Assembly (NCBI GenBank): GCA_029558535.1
Contig: JAKQEK010000337.1
Location: 1 to 64,000 of the forward strand
Source of the DNA: Bacteroidota bacterium
Lineage (GTDB): Bacteria > Bacteroidota > Bacteroidia > Bacteroidales > ML635J-15
Direction: 5' to 3'
Length of the DNA stretch: 64,000 nt
The position numbers were made by a program, and so were the translations under genes. The notes beneath the pieces were generated by a model. It was given only the letters and a program-made list of their open reading frames with translations, ran no database searches and was not told where the DNA came from. How positions within the stretch are numbered: position 1 is the first letter of the stretch; each line of letters opens with the position of its first letter. Shown one piece after another: positions 9,414-18,709 of the stretch.

Positions 9414-9467
9414 ATTTCAATTTTTAGTTAATATATAATATTTAAATAAGATAAGAACTTAATTATC

Positions 9468-12400
9468 TTATTTCACAATAAAATCATTCATTAAATTTTC
9501 CTTACGAGAAGTGGGTTGCTGTTTCCCATTACTCAATCTTTTGACTCCGTCAAAAATATAGTTTCTCAATTCAGAAACCGAAATTTGTTTGTTGCCATCG
9601 GCGTCTGCTTTATTTTTACCAACTGCCTGTATCAAACAGTATGTGAAAATTCCGTTTTCAATGTCTTCATTTTCCAGAGCATATCCACCACCCGACGCCG
9701 CTGAAATAACAACCGCTCCTGTTCCTTTTTTAAGATCGGCAAATAAAAGCTTCATCAACTCGTAGGAATTTTGCAATCCTGTTTTTGGCTTATTTTCATT
9801 TTTTGTTGCAAACATTGTAACTCCCCGAGTATTATCATCATCGTCAACGGTATTTACCGCAAAATCGTCATCTTTATCAACTTCTCCTGAATGGCAAGCG
9901 TCCATTAATAGCATTTTATTACGTGCAGGTATGCCATCGAGCAAATCTTCAATTTCATCATATTTTAATCCGTTTTTTGATGGATTTGAAAAATCAATAT
10001 TGGCAGTAGCAAAATAAAAATCGAGATTATCATCAAGCAAACCATGTCCTGCAATATGTATATATACATAATCATCAACACCCGATTTCATTAATTCATC
10101 TTTTACTGCAAGAACATTTTCTCTTGTACATTCTTGATTATGAAACTGGTGTATATGTACCTTATTAAAATTCTTACTGTTTTCGGAAAATAATTTTATA
10201 AATCCCAATCCATCATTTATTGTATATCTCAAATTATATTGAGACTGTTCATAATCTGTAACTGCCAAAGAAATGAGGTACAAATCAGGCTTTTTCTTAT
10301 TTGTTTTATCATAAGTAATTTCCAATTCTTCTTTTAATGATTCTATACCTTTTTCGTTTAAACAAGAAATATAAATAATGTTTTTCCCATCAGACAATGG
10401 TATAGTAATATCTTTAAGAAGTGATTTAACGGATTTGTCCTTTACCGACAAGCCTCTTGTTCCATACAATGGCACATCATTTACATAAACATTTATTCTG
10501 TCCAAATTATAGTTTTCATCTTTCATTTTGAGTTGTACCAAAACCTCCGATTCGGTGGTTTTTAACTGAATATTATTAAAATTTGTAATTTCTATTTCGG
10601 GTAAATTGATTTTTCCATTAAGCATTTCTTCGGTAAAGCCAAGTTTTGAAATTCTTTTCAAATAAGCCTTATGATAAAGTTCAATCATGTCTTCATTAAA
10701 ATATCCGAAAGACTCTAAAATATAATCAGGTCTGTTATATTTTAAATCAAATTGCTCGGCCGGAAAAACCTTACCGTCAAAATTAAAGCCCAAGCCGGTT
10801 AGGGCATCTCCTGTTGCCATATAATAATTATCGGGAGTAATAAATACCAATTTTCCCATGTCAACTACATAAATACTTAATAATTTTTCGCCAGTATTTA
10901 AATTCCAAATATTCATTGAGGCATCCTCGGCCGAACTAATCAAATAGTTTTTGCCTTTAACAATTTCGAAATCATTGATATAACCCCTATGACCGGAGAA
11001 TTTTATTGTTTTACCTCCTGTTTGCCTTTCAATTTCGAATCCTCTACACGTATAAACATCCTTTGTTAATGGATCAATTTTTATTAAATATTCCGATTCT
11101 GCATTTTTTGGATAAATCGCCTGTAATACAAGTGTGTTTTGAGGCTTTTGATTTCTGTAAACTGATTCTATAGTTGTTTTATCTTTTTCGGAATATCCTG
11201 TGATTGTAGTATTAAATCTAACTCCCTTATCTCTGTCTTCTTCTCCAAAACCATAAAATTCTTTATCGCTTGCAAAGTATAATTGATTAAAAATATGCTG
11301 ATTATCTTTTGACATAAGTCCAAGATCTGCTTTTTTGGGTTTCCTGTTTTCTTTTGATTCGTCTATCTTTAAATTCGATATTGAGGATACTTTCAAAACG
11401 GGATTTGTCAGCCCCCATTTTCCACCCGAATAAGCAATGCTTTTACCGTCGGGACTTATTGCAACAGAATAAACGTTTTCGTCAAACCATAGTTTGCCTT
11501 TTTCTTCGTTTGTAACTTTTTCCTGAATACTTTTTATATTAAATGTTTGTTTTGCTTTTGATGCTCTTGGGTGTAAGGTAAAATATTGCAAAACTTTTTT
11601 ATTTTCGAAATCAACTACTGCTGCGCGGTTATCACTTCCTGCAGTAGCAACAATATATGGGTTTGGGGAAAAGCAAATATCATTTATTTTTCCATTATGA
11701 CCGTTTATTCCCTCACAAGTTACTTTATCGTTTTCGAATTTAAGTAAATAAACAAATCCCAACTCGTCACCAAAAGCAACCAGACTATCAGTAGGATGAG
11801 AGTCAATAGCCGAAACATTAAAGCTGCGAGGAATTATGCGTTTTTCAAATTTAAATTCGGGAAGTCTCCAAACCGAAATTGACCTGTCAGCAGAAGCTAC
11901 CGCCACAAATTTTCCATCTGCTGAAAAATCTATGTCATTTATTCCCAAAAAATGGGTGTTTTCAAATTTCTTAGTATTTAAATTTGCGCTACAATAATAC
12001 AAATTACCTTTTTCGTCTCCTGCAAGAACGTATTTATTGTCATTTGAATTTGCGGCATAAGTAAACCAGGTAAATGCATCGCGATTAAACAGTGATTTAC
12101 TGCCTTTTTTAAGAACGGCTCCATAAATCTTTAAATCTTCACTCATTTTTTTCTTATTTACATTACCTGAATAATTTTCAAGTTGAAGACTTTTCAAATT
12201 AAATTTATAAACCTGAGTAGATGTTGCCAATACAAGACTATTTTCATTTTCAAAATTTAGAGCAGTAACAAGATCGTCTCCCGGCACCTTTATTCGGTAA
12301 AACATTTTGCCAGATATAAGATCATTAATTACCAACTCATTATTAGTATCAATACTCGCGATATAACGACTTGAGGGATCCCACTCTACAAACAGAATAC

Positions 12401-12500
12401 TACCTGAATGTCCTGCCTGTACAACCGGAACAACATTTTGGGCAATTATACCGGAAAGTCCTGTTAGAAAAATTGCTGTAATTATTATTATCTTTTTCAT
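9468..12500 (-). CDS. secreted WD40-repeat caspase-family (C14) protease
   Basis: The 1010-residue protein has a signal peptide (ending SGIIAQN) and WD40-type repeats over roughly the first 600 residues (for example NDIDFSADGKFVAVASADRS). A linker follows, then a C-terminal caspase-like domain. The catalytic dyad is visible as His819 in IAGHG and Cys869 in MDACHSGE. Bacterial caspase-fold proteases cut after Arg/Lys or Asp and often act in signalling or cell death; a signal peptide puts this one in the periplasm or outside. The propeller probably serves as a protein-binding platform. It lies between a beta-barrel gene (29 bp upstream) and the four-repeat protein (54 bp downstream), all co-oriented. 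Target unknown. Confidence 0.87.
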   Translation of the reverse strand: MKKIIIITAIFLTGLSGIIAQNVVPVVQAGHSGSILFVEWDPSSRYIASIDTNNELVINDLISGKMFYRIKVPGDDLVTALNFENENSLVLATSTQVYKFNLKSLQLENYSGNVNKKKMSEDLKIYGAVLKKGSKSLFNRDAFTWFTYAANSNDNKYVLAGDEKGNLYYCSANLNTKKFENTHFLGINDIDFSADGKFVAVASADRSISVWRLPEFKFEKRIIPRSFNVSAIDSHPTDSLVAFGDELGFVYLLKFENDKVTCEGINGHNGKINDICFSPNPYIVATAGSDNRAAVVDFENKKVLQYFTLHPRASKAKQTFNIKSIQEKVTNEEKGKLWFDENVYSVAISPDGKSIAYSGGKWGLTNPVLKVSSISNLKIDESKENRKPKKADLGLMSKDNQHIFNQLYFASDKEFYGFGEEDRDKGVRFNTTITGYSEKDKTTIESVYRNQKPQNTLVLQAIYPKNAESEYLIKIDPLTKDVYTCRGFEIERQTGGKTIKFSGHRGYINDFEIVKGKNYLISSAEDASMNIWNLNTGEKLLSIYVVDMGKLVFITPDNYYMATGDALTGLGFNFDGKVFPAEQFDLKYNRPDYILESFGYFNEDMIELYHKAYLKRISKLGFTEEMLNGKINLPEIEITNFNNIQLKTTESEVLVQLKMKDENYNLDRINVYVNDVPLYGTRGLSVKDKSVKSLLKDITIPLSDGKNIIYISCLNEKGIESLKEELEITYDKTNKKKPDLYLISLAVTDYEQSQYNLRYTINDGLGFIKLFSENSKNFNKVHIHQFHNQECTRENVLAVKDELMKSGVDDYVYIHIAGHGLLDDNLDFYFATANIDFSNPSKNGLKYDEIEDLLDGIPARNKMLLMDACHSGEVDKDDDFAVNTVDDDDNTRGVTMFATKNENKPKTGLQNSYELMKLLFADLKKGTGAVVISAASGGGYALENEDIENGIFTYCLIQAVGKNKADADGNKQISVSELRNYIFDGVKRLSNGKQQPTSRKENLMNDFIVK

Positions 12501-12529
12501 ATTTATAATATGTTATTATCCTTAATTAA

Positions 12530-13297
12530 CTATTGTTTATAATATTGTAACAACCTTGAGTCATCTTCTTTGCCAAGCGGCATAAGATAACTTGCACCAA
12601 ACCCTGCATATCCTCTTATTATTGGTTCGCTCGAAAATGATGTCAATGGCGAAAAATGAACAGTGATATTTGTAACCAGATATTTTGTTACATAAATATC
12701 AAATCCTATTTTAGGATTTATATGAAAACCCAGTTCTGCCATATTTAAAAAAGCTGACTGTGAATTAAATATCATATAGTTTTCGTAAGAATCTAAAGGA
12801 GGATTTTCGCTATATTCAATCAATTCTGTTTTGTCTTTTGTTTTTAAGGTAATGCTATTTGATATTGGGAGGTTAAAATTTGCCCCTAAACCAACAGCAA
12901 AATGAAGCGATTTAACGTAAAAATGATATTTGTACATAATTCCCACATTTGGTATTACCATGAATGAAGAAAGTTTTAGGCTGTCACTATCAGTACCAAA
13001 ATATGGAATGTCCGGTTCAAGATCAAGTTCATAATTTGACATTAAAAAATCAAGTCCCGGAGTTATTACAAGTCTGTTGCGTTTATATCCCCAATCAAAT
13101 GGAAACCCCAGACCAATTGCACCACCATCTGTTTTACGTGCTGTAGCATTGTAATTAGCATTATCATAATGTATGGTCATATCTCCACCCTTCGCAATCA
13201 GACCGTACGAAAACGAAGCGGAATAGCCTCTAATAATCTGCTGTGCAAAAACACCGGCAGGAATACACAAAATTGCTATAAATAATATTTTTCTCAT
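12530..13297 (-). CDS. outer-membrane beta-barrel protein
   Basis: The signal peptide MRKILFIAILCIPAGVFAQ is followed by alternating strands with Gly-rich turns and a late strand GYAGFGASYLMPLG, typical of a small outer-membrane barrel. It is the first gene of the operon with the caspase-WD40 protein and the four-repeat protein, so it is a candidate outer-membrane anchor or channel for them. No specific family is recognised. A divergent gene for another barrel starts about 115 bp away, and the two -7 boxes nearly touch. Confidence 0.65.
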   Translation of the reverse strand: MRKILFIAILCIPAGVFAQQIIRGYSASFSYGLIAKGGDMTIHYDNANYNATARKTDGGAIGLGFPFDWGYKRNRLVITPGLDFLMSNYELDLEPDIPYFGTDSDSLKLSSFMVIPNVGIMYKYHFYVKSLHFAVGLGANFNLPISNSITLKTKDKTELIEYSENPPLDSYENYMIFNSQSAFLNMAELGFHINPKIGFDIYVTKYLVTNITVHFSPLTSFSSEPIIRGYAGFGASYLMPLGKEDDSRLLQYYKQ

Positions 13298-13365
13298 AGT
13301 AGTTTGTTAATCAGGTTAATTTTCTATATTTTTGCTTTTTGTATAATAAATCAATACTAATTGAC

Positions 13366-13385
13366 TAAATTTGATTACAAAATTA
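13366..13385. promoter_or_regulatory. abutting divergent -7 boxes
   Basis: TAAATTTG at 13366-13373 (+ strand) fits the -7 box for the rightward barrel gene. CAAAATTA at 13378-13385 is TAATTTTG on the minus strand and fits the caspase operon. The boxes are 4 bp apart, so the two promoters would compete or share regulation. The region is AT-rich, so chance matches are possible. Confidence 0.4.
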
Positions 13386-13413
13386 CGGCTAAATTAAAAA
13401 AAATATGTTAATT

Positions 13414-14043
13414 ATGAAAAAAATATTATTAGTTACCGGGCTCTTGTTAATTTTAACAACACTTAATGCACAGGGTTTGTATTTTGGTCCACAGATTGGA
13501 TTCAGCCAGACTAGTTACATCGAGAAAAATGATTGGGATGGCACGGTTAAACAAAGTTTCAAATTGGGTTACCAGATTGGGGCTGCTGCCGAACTCGAAA
13601 TAATGAGTTTTTTATATGTAGGAGCTGCAGTTACTTTTTTTCAAAAAGGCAATAAGGTTGTTGATGAATTTGGTACTTCTAAATTAAACATGGGATGTAT
13701 TGATATTCCTATCACACTGGGATATAAAGTACCTATTGGCAATGTAAGTGTCTTTGGCAATGTAGGGCCTTATACCTGTGTCGCGCTTGTGGGCAAATCT
13801 GTGTATCATTCGGATATGATGGATGAAACTTTCGAGCATGAGGTAGAATTTGATTCTGAAACCGGTTATTATAAAAGATTTGATTCAGGTTTAACTTTTG
13901 GTGGAGGGGTTGAATTTAAACAATTCCAGGTTAAAGCAAATTATTCTTTAGGTTTTGTTGATGTTTCAACTTCCGAAAGTGTTTCAATGAAAAATTCGGT
14001 TTTTAATATAACAGGAACATATTTCTTGGGTAGGAATTTTTAA
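13414..14043 (+). CDS. PorT-like outer-membrane beta-barrel protein
   Basis: I chose the ATG that gives the signal peptide MKKILLVTGLLLILTTLNAQ; an ATG nine bases upstream would only add MLI. The mature protein begins GLYFGPQIGFSQ and continues with strands typical of the outer-membrane barrel domain found with PorT in Bacteroidota (GYQIGAAAELEI, LGYKVPIGNVSVFGNVG, FGGGVEFKQFQVKANYSLG). The final residues GTYFLGRNF end in Phe, as barrels commonly do. Role unknown. A strong intrinsic terminator follows. Confidence 0.7.
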   Translation: MKKILLVTGLLLILTTLNAQGLYFGPQIGFSQTSYIEKNDWDGTVKQSFKLGYQIGAAAELEIMSFLYVGAAVTFFQKGNKVVDEFGTSKLNMGCIDIPITLGYKVPIGNVSVFGNVGPYTCVALVGKSVYHSDMMDETFEHEVEFDSETGYYKRFDSGLTFGGGVEFKQFQVKANYSLGFVDVSTSESVSMKNSVFNITGTYFLGRNF

Positions 14044-14071
14044 TAAATTTCCAAATAACAAAAAGAAAATA

Positions 14072-14100
14072 AAAATGCTCGGCTTTTAACCGAGCATTTT
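14072..14100. terminator. bidirectional intrinsic terminator
   Basis: An 11-bp perfect stem (AAAATGCTCGG / CCGAGCATTTT) closes a 7-base loop, with T-rich sequence after it on both strands. It lies between two convergent genes and can serve both. Confidence 0.9.
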
Positions 14101-14121
14101 ATTTATTATTCTATAATTTAT

Positions 14122-15102
14122 TTATTTTATAATCGTAAATTTAATTTGTTCATCTCCTGTATTTACAATGTAATTACCGGGAGCAAAATTTCTTATATCA
14201 ACTGAAATGTTTTGGTCAATATTTCTATTATTGTAAACAATTTCGCCAATACTGTTAAAGATTGTTACATCAAATAAGCCGATTCCGGAAATTGTAATTG
14301 TTTCGTTTGCGGGATTAGGAAATATTTCTAAACTTCCTTTTTCTCCGGTAACAATATTAGTTGATTCAAAATTAAGAATAATATTGTCCAACATTATGAA
14401 ACTTCCTTCTGTTAAAGTGCCAATGTCTCCATCGGAAAAAACTCCAACTGCGCCACTGGTGGCAATAATCATAACAGTGTCCGGGGTTAATGCGTTCTGA
14501 TATGAAATAGAAGCTTCATAAACATTGTATTCATCATTTGACATATCCTCCGGACCTAAAAGATACCCTCCGGCTCCAACAAGTGCTCCATCTTTTGTTG
14601 ATTGAAATACCACGACTGCCGTATCATTGTTTAAAAGTGTACCTTTCAATGCAAAACTCATTGAAATAGGACGTTCGGTGTAAGCCTCTCCTTGAGTAGA
14701 AACAACTGAGAATGTTGTAAAACTAAAACTTAGTTTGCCTGGAATAGCAAATCCTGCAGACAATGATTCGCCGATAACTCCTGTTTCAATGTGCATAGCA
14801 TAAGTGCCAATGTAAGCATCTGTACTTTGATGAGCCGCAGGATTTCCCGTTTGCATTATCCATCCGTTAGGAGCTAAATCGGGTACAAGAACAATCAACA
14901 TTTCTGACCAATCGTTGAATTCAACAGCATTATCAATACCGGTACCTTTTAAACTATTCCCATTGATGTGAGAATCTGCTTCGATATTTTGATAAATATC
15001 AAACCGGGAATTATCAATGCTAAATCTGTCTGTAACATAGGTTTGAGCAATACCAATTGCTGACACCGTAATCATTAAAATAAATGTGTATAATTTTCTC
15101 AT
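14122..15102 (-). CDS. secreted protein with T9SS type A sorting domain
   Basis: The signal peptide is about 19 residues (ending SAIGIAQ). The middle region has the same general make-up as the PCMD-like proteins at 4.9-6.5 kb, with GTYAMHIETG comparable to their GNYALKLET. The C-terminal about 75 residues form a type IX sorting domain (LEIFPNPANETITISG, then NFAPGNYIV, ending FTIIK). It is expected at the cell surface or in the medium. It is monocistronic, with its own -7 box upstream. Function beyond that is unknown; glycan binding is a guess from the domain resemblance. Confidence 0.75.
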   Translation of the reverse strand: MRKLYTFILMITVSAIGIAQTYVTDRFSIDNSRFDIYQNIEADSHINGNSLKGTGIDNAVEFNDWSEMLIVLVPDLAPNGWIMQTGNPAAHQSTDAYIGTYAMHIETGVIGESLSAGFAIPGKLSFSFTTFSVVSTQGEAYTERPISMSFALKGTLLNNDTAVVVFQSTKDGALVGAGGYLLGPEDMSNDEYNVYEASISYQNALTPDTVMIIATSGAVGVFSDGDIGTLTEGSFIMLDNIILNFESTNIVTGEKGSLEIFPNPANETITISGIGLFDVTIFNSIGEIVYNNRNIDQNISVDIRNFAPGNYIVNTGDEQIKFTIIK

Positions 15103-15147
15103 TTTGTAAAAATTTTTGGTTGATACTATTTTTTCAAAAACTCAATA

Positions 15148-15155
15148 CAAAAATA
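15148..15155 (-). promoter_or_regulatory. -7 box of the T9SS-protein gene
   Basis: CAAAAATA reads TATTTTTG on the minus strand, matching TAnnTTTG, 46 bases before the start codon. Confidence 0.4.
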
Positions 15156-15209
15156 AAATAAAATTTATTATGTCAAAGAAAGGTGTGTATTTTTTTGCAC
15201 CACTTACTA

Positions 15210-15545
15210 TTACCTTATAAAATGCTCCATTTCGAACGGAATTACAATTGATATTTCTACCAATCCTGCAATTGCTCCTGATTTGTACCAGGGACACTGA
15301 TAAATCATCTTTTTTTGTCCGTTCTTTTCTATGGTATAAGCATTTGTGCTGCCAGTTTTAAGTAATTCTCTGATTTTTTCTGCCGATTTCTCACCGTGAC
15401 ATTCAAAAAGTGATTTGCCAATCAGAGATTCACTTTCGTTTTTCACAAAAGTTGCTATTGATTTTTCGTTCATGTAAATAATAATACCGTCTTGGTCACA
15501 TGCCGTAACAGCAAAAGGAAGAGATTTAAAGATTTGTTCGGTCAT
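15210..15545 (-). CDS. small stand-alone PAS-domain protein
   Basis: At 111 residues the protein is little more than one PAS sensor domain: the N-terminal FAVTACDQDGIIIYMNEK is the PAS core start, and SLIGKSLFECHGEKSA and the C-terminal GLVEISIVIPF complete the fold. His and Cys in ECHGE could be ligand residues, but this is speculative. There is no output domain, so it would act by binding a partner. The AAA ATPase gene ends only 3 bp before its start codon, so its original promoter has been displaced. An 83-bp copy of its own 5' end lies on the other side of that gene. Confidence 0.65.
   Translation of the reverse strand: MTEQIFKSLPFAVTACDQDGIIIYMNEKSIATFVKNESESLIGKSLFECHGEKSAEKIRELLKTGSTNAYTIEKNGQKKMIYQCPWYKSGAIAGLVEISIVIPFEMEHFIR
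15463..15545. repeat. 83-bp direct repeat, copy 1 (5' end of the PAS gene)
   Basis: This segment recurs in the same orientation at 16866-16948 with 3 mismatches in 83. The two copies bracket the AAA ATPase gene. Confidence 0.9.
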
Positions 15546-15548
15546 ATT

Positions 15549-16760
15549 TTATTTATTTATCCATTGCCATGCGGGTATGGCTTTTATTACTAAATTTTCT
15601 TTTCTAAAAGTATCTGATTGATTTTGTGTAATAATATGAGCTTCTTCCTTTTTAAAGAACTCCATCGCTTCAAATAAACCGTTCACTTCCCGATTTATAT
15701 TTAAACTGGTAATTTCGTTACATACTTGGTATAATTCACTTGGAATCCCTTTGTCTGTAATCAAAAAATCACATTCCCCTTTACCTTGATAATAGAAAAT
15801 TTCTTTCCCCAATCTTCTTAAGTGCAAATAAACTATATTTTCTAAGATATGCCCATAATTAGGTGAAAAAACTATTTTATTCTGATGATAAATTCCTAAA
15901 TCTAATGCGTAAATTTTTTGTGGATTTCTTAATTGTTTTTTTAGCGAAAAATCATACAAGGGTATAAATTCTATCAGATAAGCATCTTTTAGATATGAAA
16001 AATAATCTAAAATGGTAGTACTTGATTTTATACCAAACATTCCTTTTAACTTATTTGCTGAAGCTAAATTACCAATGTTCGACAATAAATAAACTGTCAA
16101 TTGCCGCAATGAATTTACATCACGAATATTGTATCTTATAGCAATATCTCTTATTAGAATATCGTCTAATAAATCGTTTAAATATTTATTATAATCGGTG
16201 CGCAAATAATCAGGCATACCACCTTTTTGAGCATATTCTTTAAAAGTGTTTTCGTTTGCTTTCAATTTTTTAAATTGTAAAAACTCTGTATAAGAAAACG
16301 GAAATAGCTCCGTCGAAAAATGCCTGCCTGTTAGATGAGTACCCAATTCTTTACTTAACAACGAGGCATTTGAACCTGTAATGTAAACCAAAAAGTCTTC
16401 TCGAAGTAATTGATTCACAAAAATTTCCCATGCTTCTACAATTTGTATTTCATCAAAAAACAAGACCTTAGTATTACGAGCAATAATCTCAGCATATAAA
16501 CGCTCTAAATCATTGGTAACTATACCTGACAAACGTGGATCTTCAAAATTTAGAAACAAACCTTCGTCAGGGAAAAATTGTGTTTTTATTTGTAATTGAA
16601 GCGTACTTTTACCACATCTTCGTATTCCGGTAATAATGTTTGCAAATCCACTTGATTGTGGAATCTGATGCAACAATTCGCGTTCGATACCTGTGTTTTT
16701 TGAGGTATAACTAAGTTGCTGACTATCAATTACCGTTGAAAATATTTGTTGTGTTATCAT
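15549..16760 (-). CDS. AAA ATPase with DUF4143 (archaeal-type ATPase family)
   Basis: The 403-residue protein has the P-loop GIRRCGKS at 45-52, the Walker B FFDEIQ with Asp103-Glu104, the sensor YITGSNASLLSKELGTHLTGR, and a C-terminal DUF4143-type nuclease-like region (LENIVYLHLRRLGKEIFYYQGKGECDFLI). Proteins of this family are abundant and mobile in Bacteroidota; their cellular role is unsettled. It sits between two copies of the 5' end of a PAS gene, so it was probably inserted there or arose with a local duplication. It is intact and has its own -7 box upstream. Confidence 0.87.
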   Translation of the reverse strand: MITQQIFSTVIDSQQLSYTSKNTGIERELLHQIPQSSGFANIITGIRRCGKSTLQLQIKTQFFPDEGLFLNFEDPRLSGIVTNDLERLYAEIIARNTKVLFFDEIQIVEAWEIFVNQLLREDFLVYITGSNASLLSKELGTHLTGRHFSTELFPFSYTEFLQFKKLKANENTFKEYAQKGGMPDYLRTDYNKYLNDLLDDILIRDIAIRYNIRDVNSLRQLTVYLLSNIGNLASANKLKGMFGIKSSTTILDYFSYLKDAYLIEFIPLYDFSLKKQLRNPQKIYALDLGIYHQNKIVFSPNYGHILENIVYLHLRRLGKEIFYYQGKGECDFLITDKGIPSELYQVCNEITSLNINREVNGLFEAMEFFKKEEAHIITQNQSDTFRKENLVIKAIPAWQWINK

Positions 16761-16779
16761 AATTTATCTTTTACCATTA

Positions 16780-16787
16780 CAAATGTA
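16780..16787 (-). promoter_or_regulatory. -7 box of the AAA ATPase gene
   Basis: CAAATGTA reads TACATTTG on the minus strand, a match to TAnnTTTG, 20 bases before the start codon. Confidence 0.45.
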
Positions 16788-16865
16788 AGATATTTTTCAT
16801 TACTAATGGTAGATATTTATAATATTTTTTGTATCGCCGTTAAAATTTAAATTATTTTCACTCAC

Positions 16866-16948
16866 TTTTCGTTCATGTAAATAATAATACCCTCTTGTTC
16901 ACATGCCGTAACAGCAAAAGGAAGAGATTTAAAGATTTGTACGGTCAT
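16866..16948 (-). pseudogene. truncated duplicate of the PAS gene 5' end
   Basis: It encodes the first 27 or so residues of the PAS protein (MTVQIFKSLPFAVTAC and on to YMNEK) and then diverges into unrelated AT-rich DNA. It matches the intact gene at 80 of 83 bases. It is not expected to make a functional product. Confidence 0.85.
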
Positions 16949-17066
16949 AATAATAATAAATTACAAAATCCAAATTACAAATTAAGTACATTTTTGTTTG
17001 TTTCGGATATTGAAAAAACAAAAATGCATATTTACAGACTTGATAATTTGCAATTTCCAGTGAGCA

Positions 17067-17158
17067 GGTTTTGTCATGATTTTTGAGTCGGGGACTTCGA
17101 GAGAATCAGCCGAAATGCTAATCCCTCAGCCCCCTATTCAAAAATGCACGCCAAAACC
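17067..17158. repeat. dispersed palindrome, family F copy 2 (variant stem)
   Basis: It has the same outer arms as the other F copies (GGTTTTGTCATGA on the left, CGCCAAAACC on the right), but the inner arms are TTTTTGA and TCAAAAA instead of GAAGTTTGG and CCAAACTTC. Both sides changed together, which keeps the stem. Downstream, CCGACC/GGTCGG (about 17190-17231) and TTAGTCCTACGGACTAA (about 17246-17262) form further small hairpins. The rest of the 16761-17371 spacer shows nothing else. Confidence 0.7.
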
Positions 17159-17371
17159 ACATTCCTCATTGTTCATCACTCCGACCTGCACTGCCTTTGC
17201 CCCTCACACATGGCTGTCGTTTGGTCGGGTTTAACAATGTTTAGTCCTACGGACTAATAAACTAGTCTGAATGTTTAAAATAATTGTTATGAATTCAAAA
17301 TTTCAATGTCCGGCATGCTGGTTTTTTCGGAATTGCAAATTTTACTATTGATTATTGGTTTTTGAATATTG

Positions 17372-18433
17372 TTATTTTGCTTTATCTCCATACATACCCT
17401 CATAATACTTCTTATAGTCACCTGAAACAATATTATTAAGCCATTCTACATTGTTGAGATACCAATCAACAGTTTTTTCCAAGCCTTCTTCGAACTGCAG
17501 AGATGGTTTCCAACCTAGTTCTTTCATTAGTTTTGTACTATCTATCGCATATCGCAAATCGTGTCCGGCCCTGTCCTGAACAAAAGTTATAAGGGATGCC
17601 GAAGTGCCCGGTTCTCGATTTAGTTTGTTATCCATTACTTCGCAGAGTTTCCTTATCAGATCAATATTAGTCCATTCATTATTTCCGCCTATATTGTATG
17701 TTTCGCCATCGCGGCCATTATGAAAAATAACATCAATTGCTCTGGCATGGTCAATAACATAAAGCCAATCGCGAACATTTTCACCTTTGCCATAAATAGG
17801 AATTGATTTCATGTTTTTAATATTGTTAATTGCAAGCGGAATAAGTTTTTCGGGAAAATGATTAGGTCCGTAATTATTTGAACAATTCGATATTACTGCA
17901 GGCAAGCCAAAAGTATGATTATATGCACGCACCAGATGATCGGAACTGGCTTTTGAGGCTGAATATGGAGAACGTGGATCATAAGCGGTGTTTTCAGTAA
18001 AAAAACCTTCTTCACCAAGAGAACCATAAACCTCATCGGTCGAAATATGATAAAAACGTTTGCCTTCGTAATTATCTTTCCAGCAGGAACGAGCCGCGTT
18101 TAATAAATTTACGGTTCCAACAATGTTTGTGAAAATAAACTCTGTAGGATTTGAAATACTTCTGTCAACATGTGATTCGGCAGCAAGATGAATTACACCA
18201 TCGGGATTGTATTTTACAAACAAATTTTTAATTTGTTCTACATTGACAATATCGGCTTTTTCGAAAATATAATTTGGAGCTTTTTCAATATCTTTCAAGT
18301 TGGCCAGATTTCCCGCATAAGTTAATTTGTCAATATTTATTATACGATAATCAGCATATTTTTTAACAAATAAACGTACGACATGTGAACCAATAAAACC
18401 TGCACCACCTGTTATAAAAATAGTTTTTTTCAT
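17372..18433 (-). CDS. rfbB: dTDP-glucose 4,6-dehydratase
   Basis: RmlB/RfbB converts dTDP-glucose to dTDP-4-keto-6-deoxyglucose, the second step to dTDP-L-rhamnose and related sugars of surface polysaccharides. The start codon chosen gives MKKTIFITGGAGFIGS, with the NAD-binding GGAGFIGS right at the N-terminus; an upstream extension of 23 residues is hydrophobic and unlike the family. Catalytic landmarks are HISTDEVYGS and YSASK (YxxxK). The 353-residue length is normal. The usual partners rfbA, rfbC and rfbD are not in the window, so it is a lone gene here. Confidence 0.95.
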   Translation of the reverse strand: MKKTIFITGGAGFIGSHVVRLFVKKYADYRIINIDKLTYAGNLANLKDIEKAPNYIFEKADIVNVEQIKNLFVKYNPDGVIHLAAESHVDRSISNPTEFIFTNIVGTVNLLNAARSCWKDNYEGKRFYHISTDEVYGSLGEEGFFTENTAYDPRSPYSASKASSDHLVRAYNHTFGLPAVISNCSNNYGPNHFPEKLIPLAINNIKNMKSIPIYGKGENVRDWLYVIDHARAIDVIFHNGRDGETYNIGGNNEWTNIDLIRKLCEVMDNKLNREPGTSASLITFVQDRAGHDLRYAIDSTKLMKELGWKPSLQFEEGLEKTVDWYLNNVEWLNNIVSGDYKKYYEGMYGDKAK

Positions 18434-18601
18434 TTTTTTTGTTTCAAATTTTGTTTGCGGTGGTAAAGATAGAGAAAAATTAAAAAGATATATATAAAAC
18501 ACTAAGCGAAATTATAATTAGATTGGAAGATGAGTATTTATAACAGATTTCTCACTCCTCCTGCGTCAGAGTTCAAAATGACTCTTTTAAATAGTAAGAA
18601 C

Positions 18602-18653
18602 AGTCGGCGACTGAAACTTCAGTTTTATGCCTGCTTTGTTCTTGTCGCCGACT
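18602..18653. repeat. palindrome with 10-bp perfect stem
   Basis: AGTCGGCGAC at 18602-18611 pairs with GTCGCCGACT at 18644-18653. The loop contains its own small hairpin CTGAAACTTCAG. It lies upstream of rfbB in a repeat-rich spacer. There is no T-run, so it is not an obvious terminator. Confidence 0.65.
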
Positions 18654-18709
18654 ATTACACCTATACGCCCTGGTCATTTCTCACGTTCGTTCGAAATCTT
18701 TTTTTAACA

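Noticed and set aside
17160-17262. tRNA-like or riboswitch-like folding downstream of family F copy 2
   Set aside because: The small stems do not form a cloverleaf or any known aptamer core; they look like further short palindromes.
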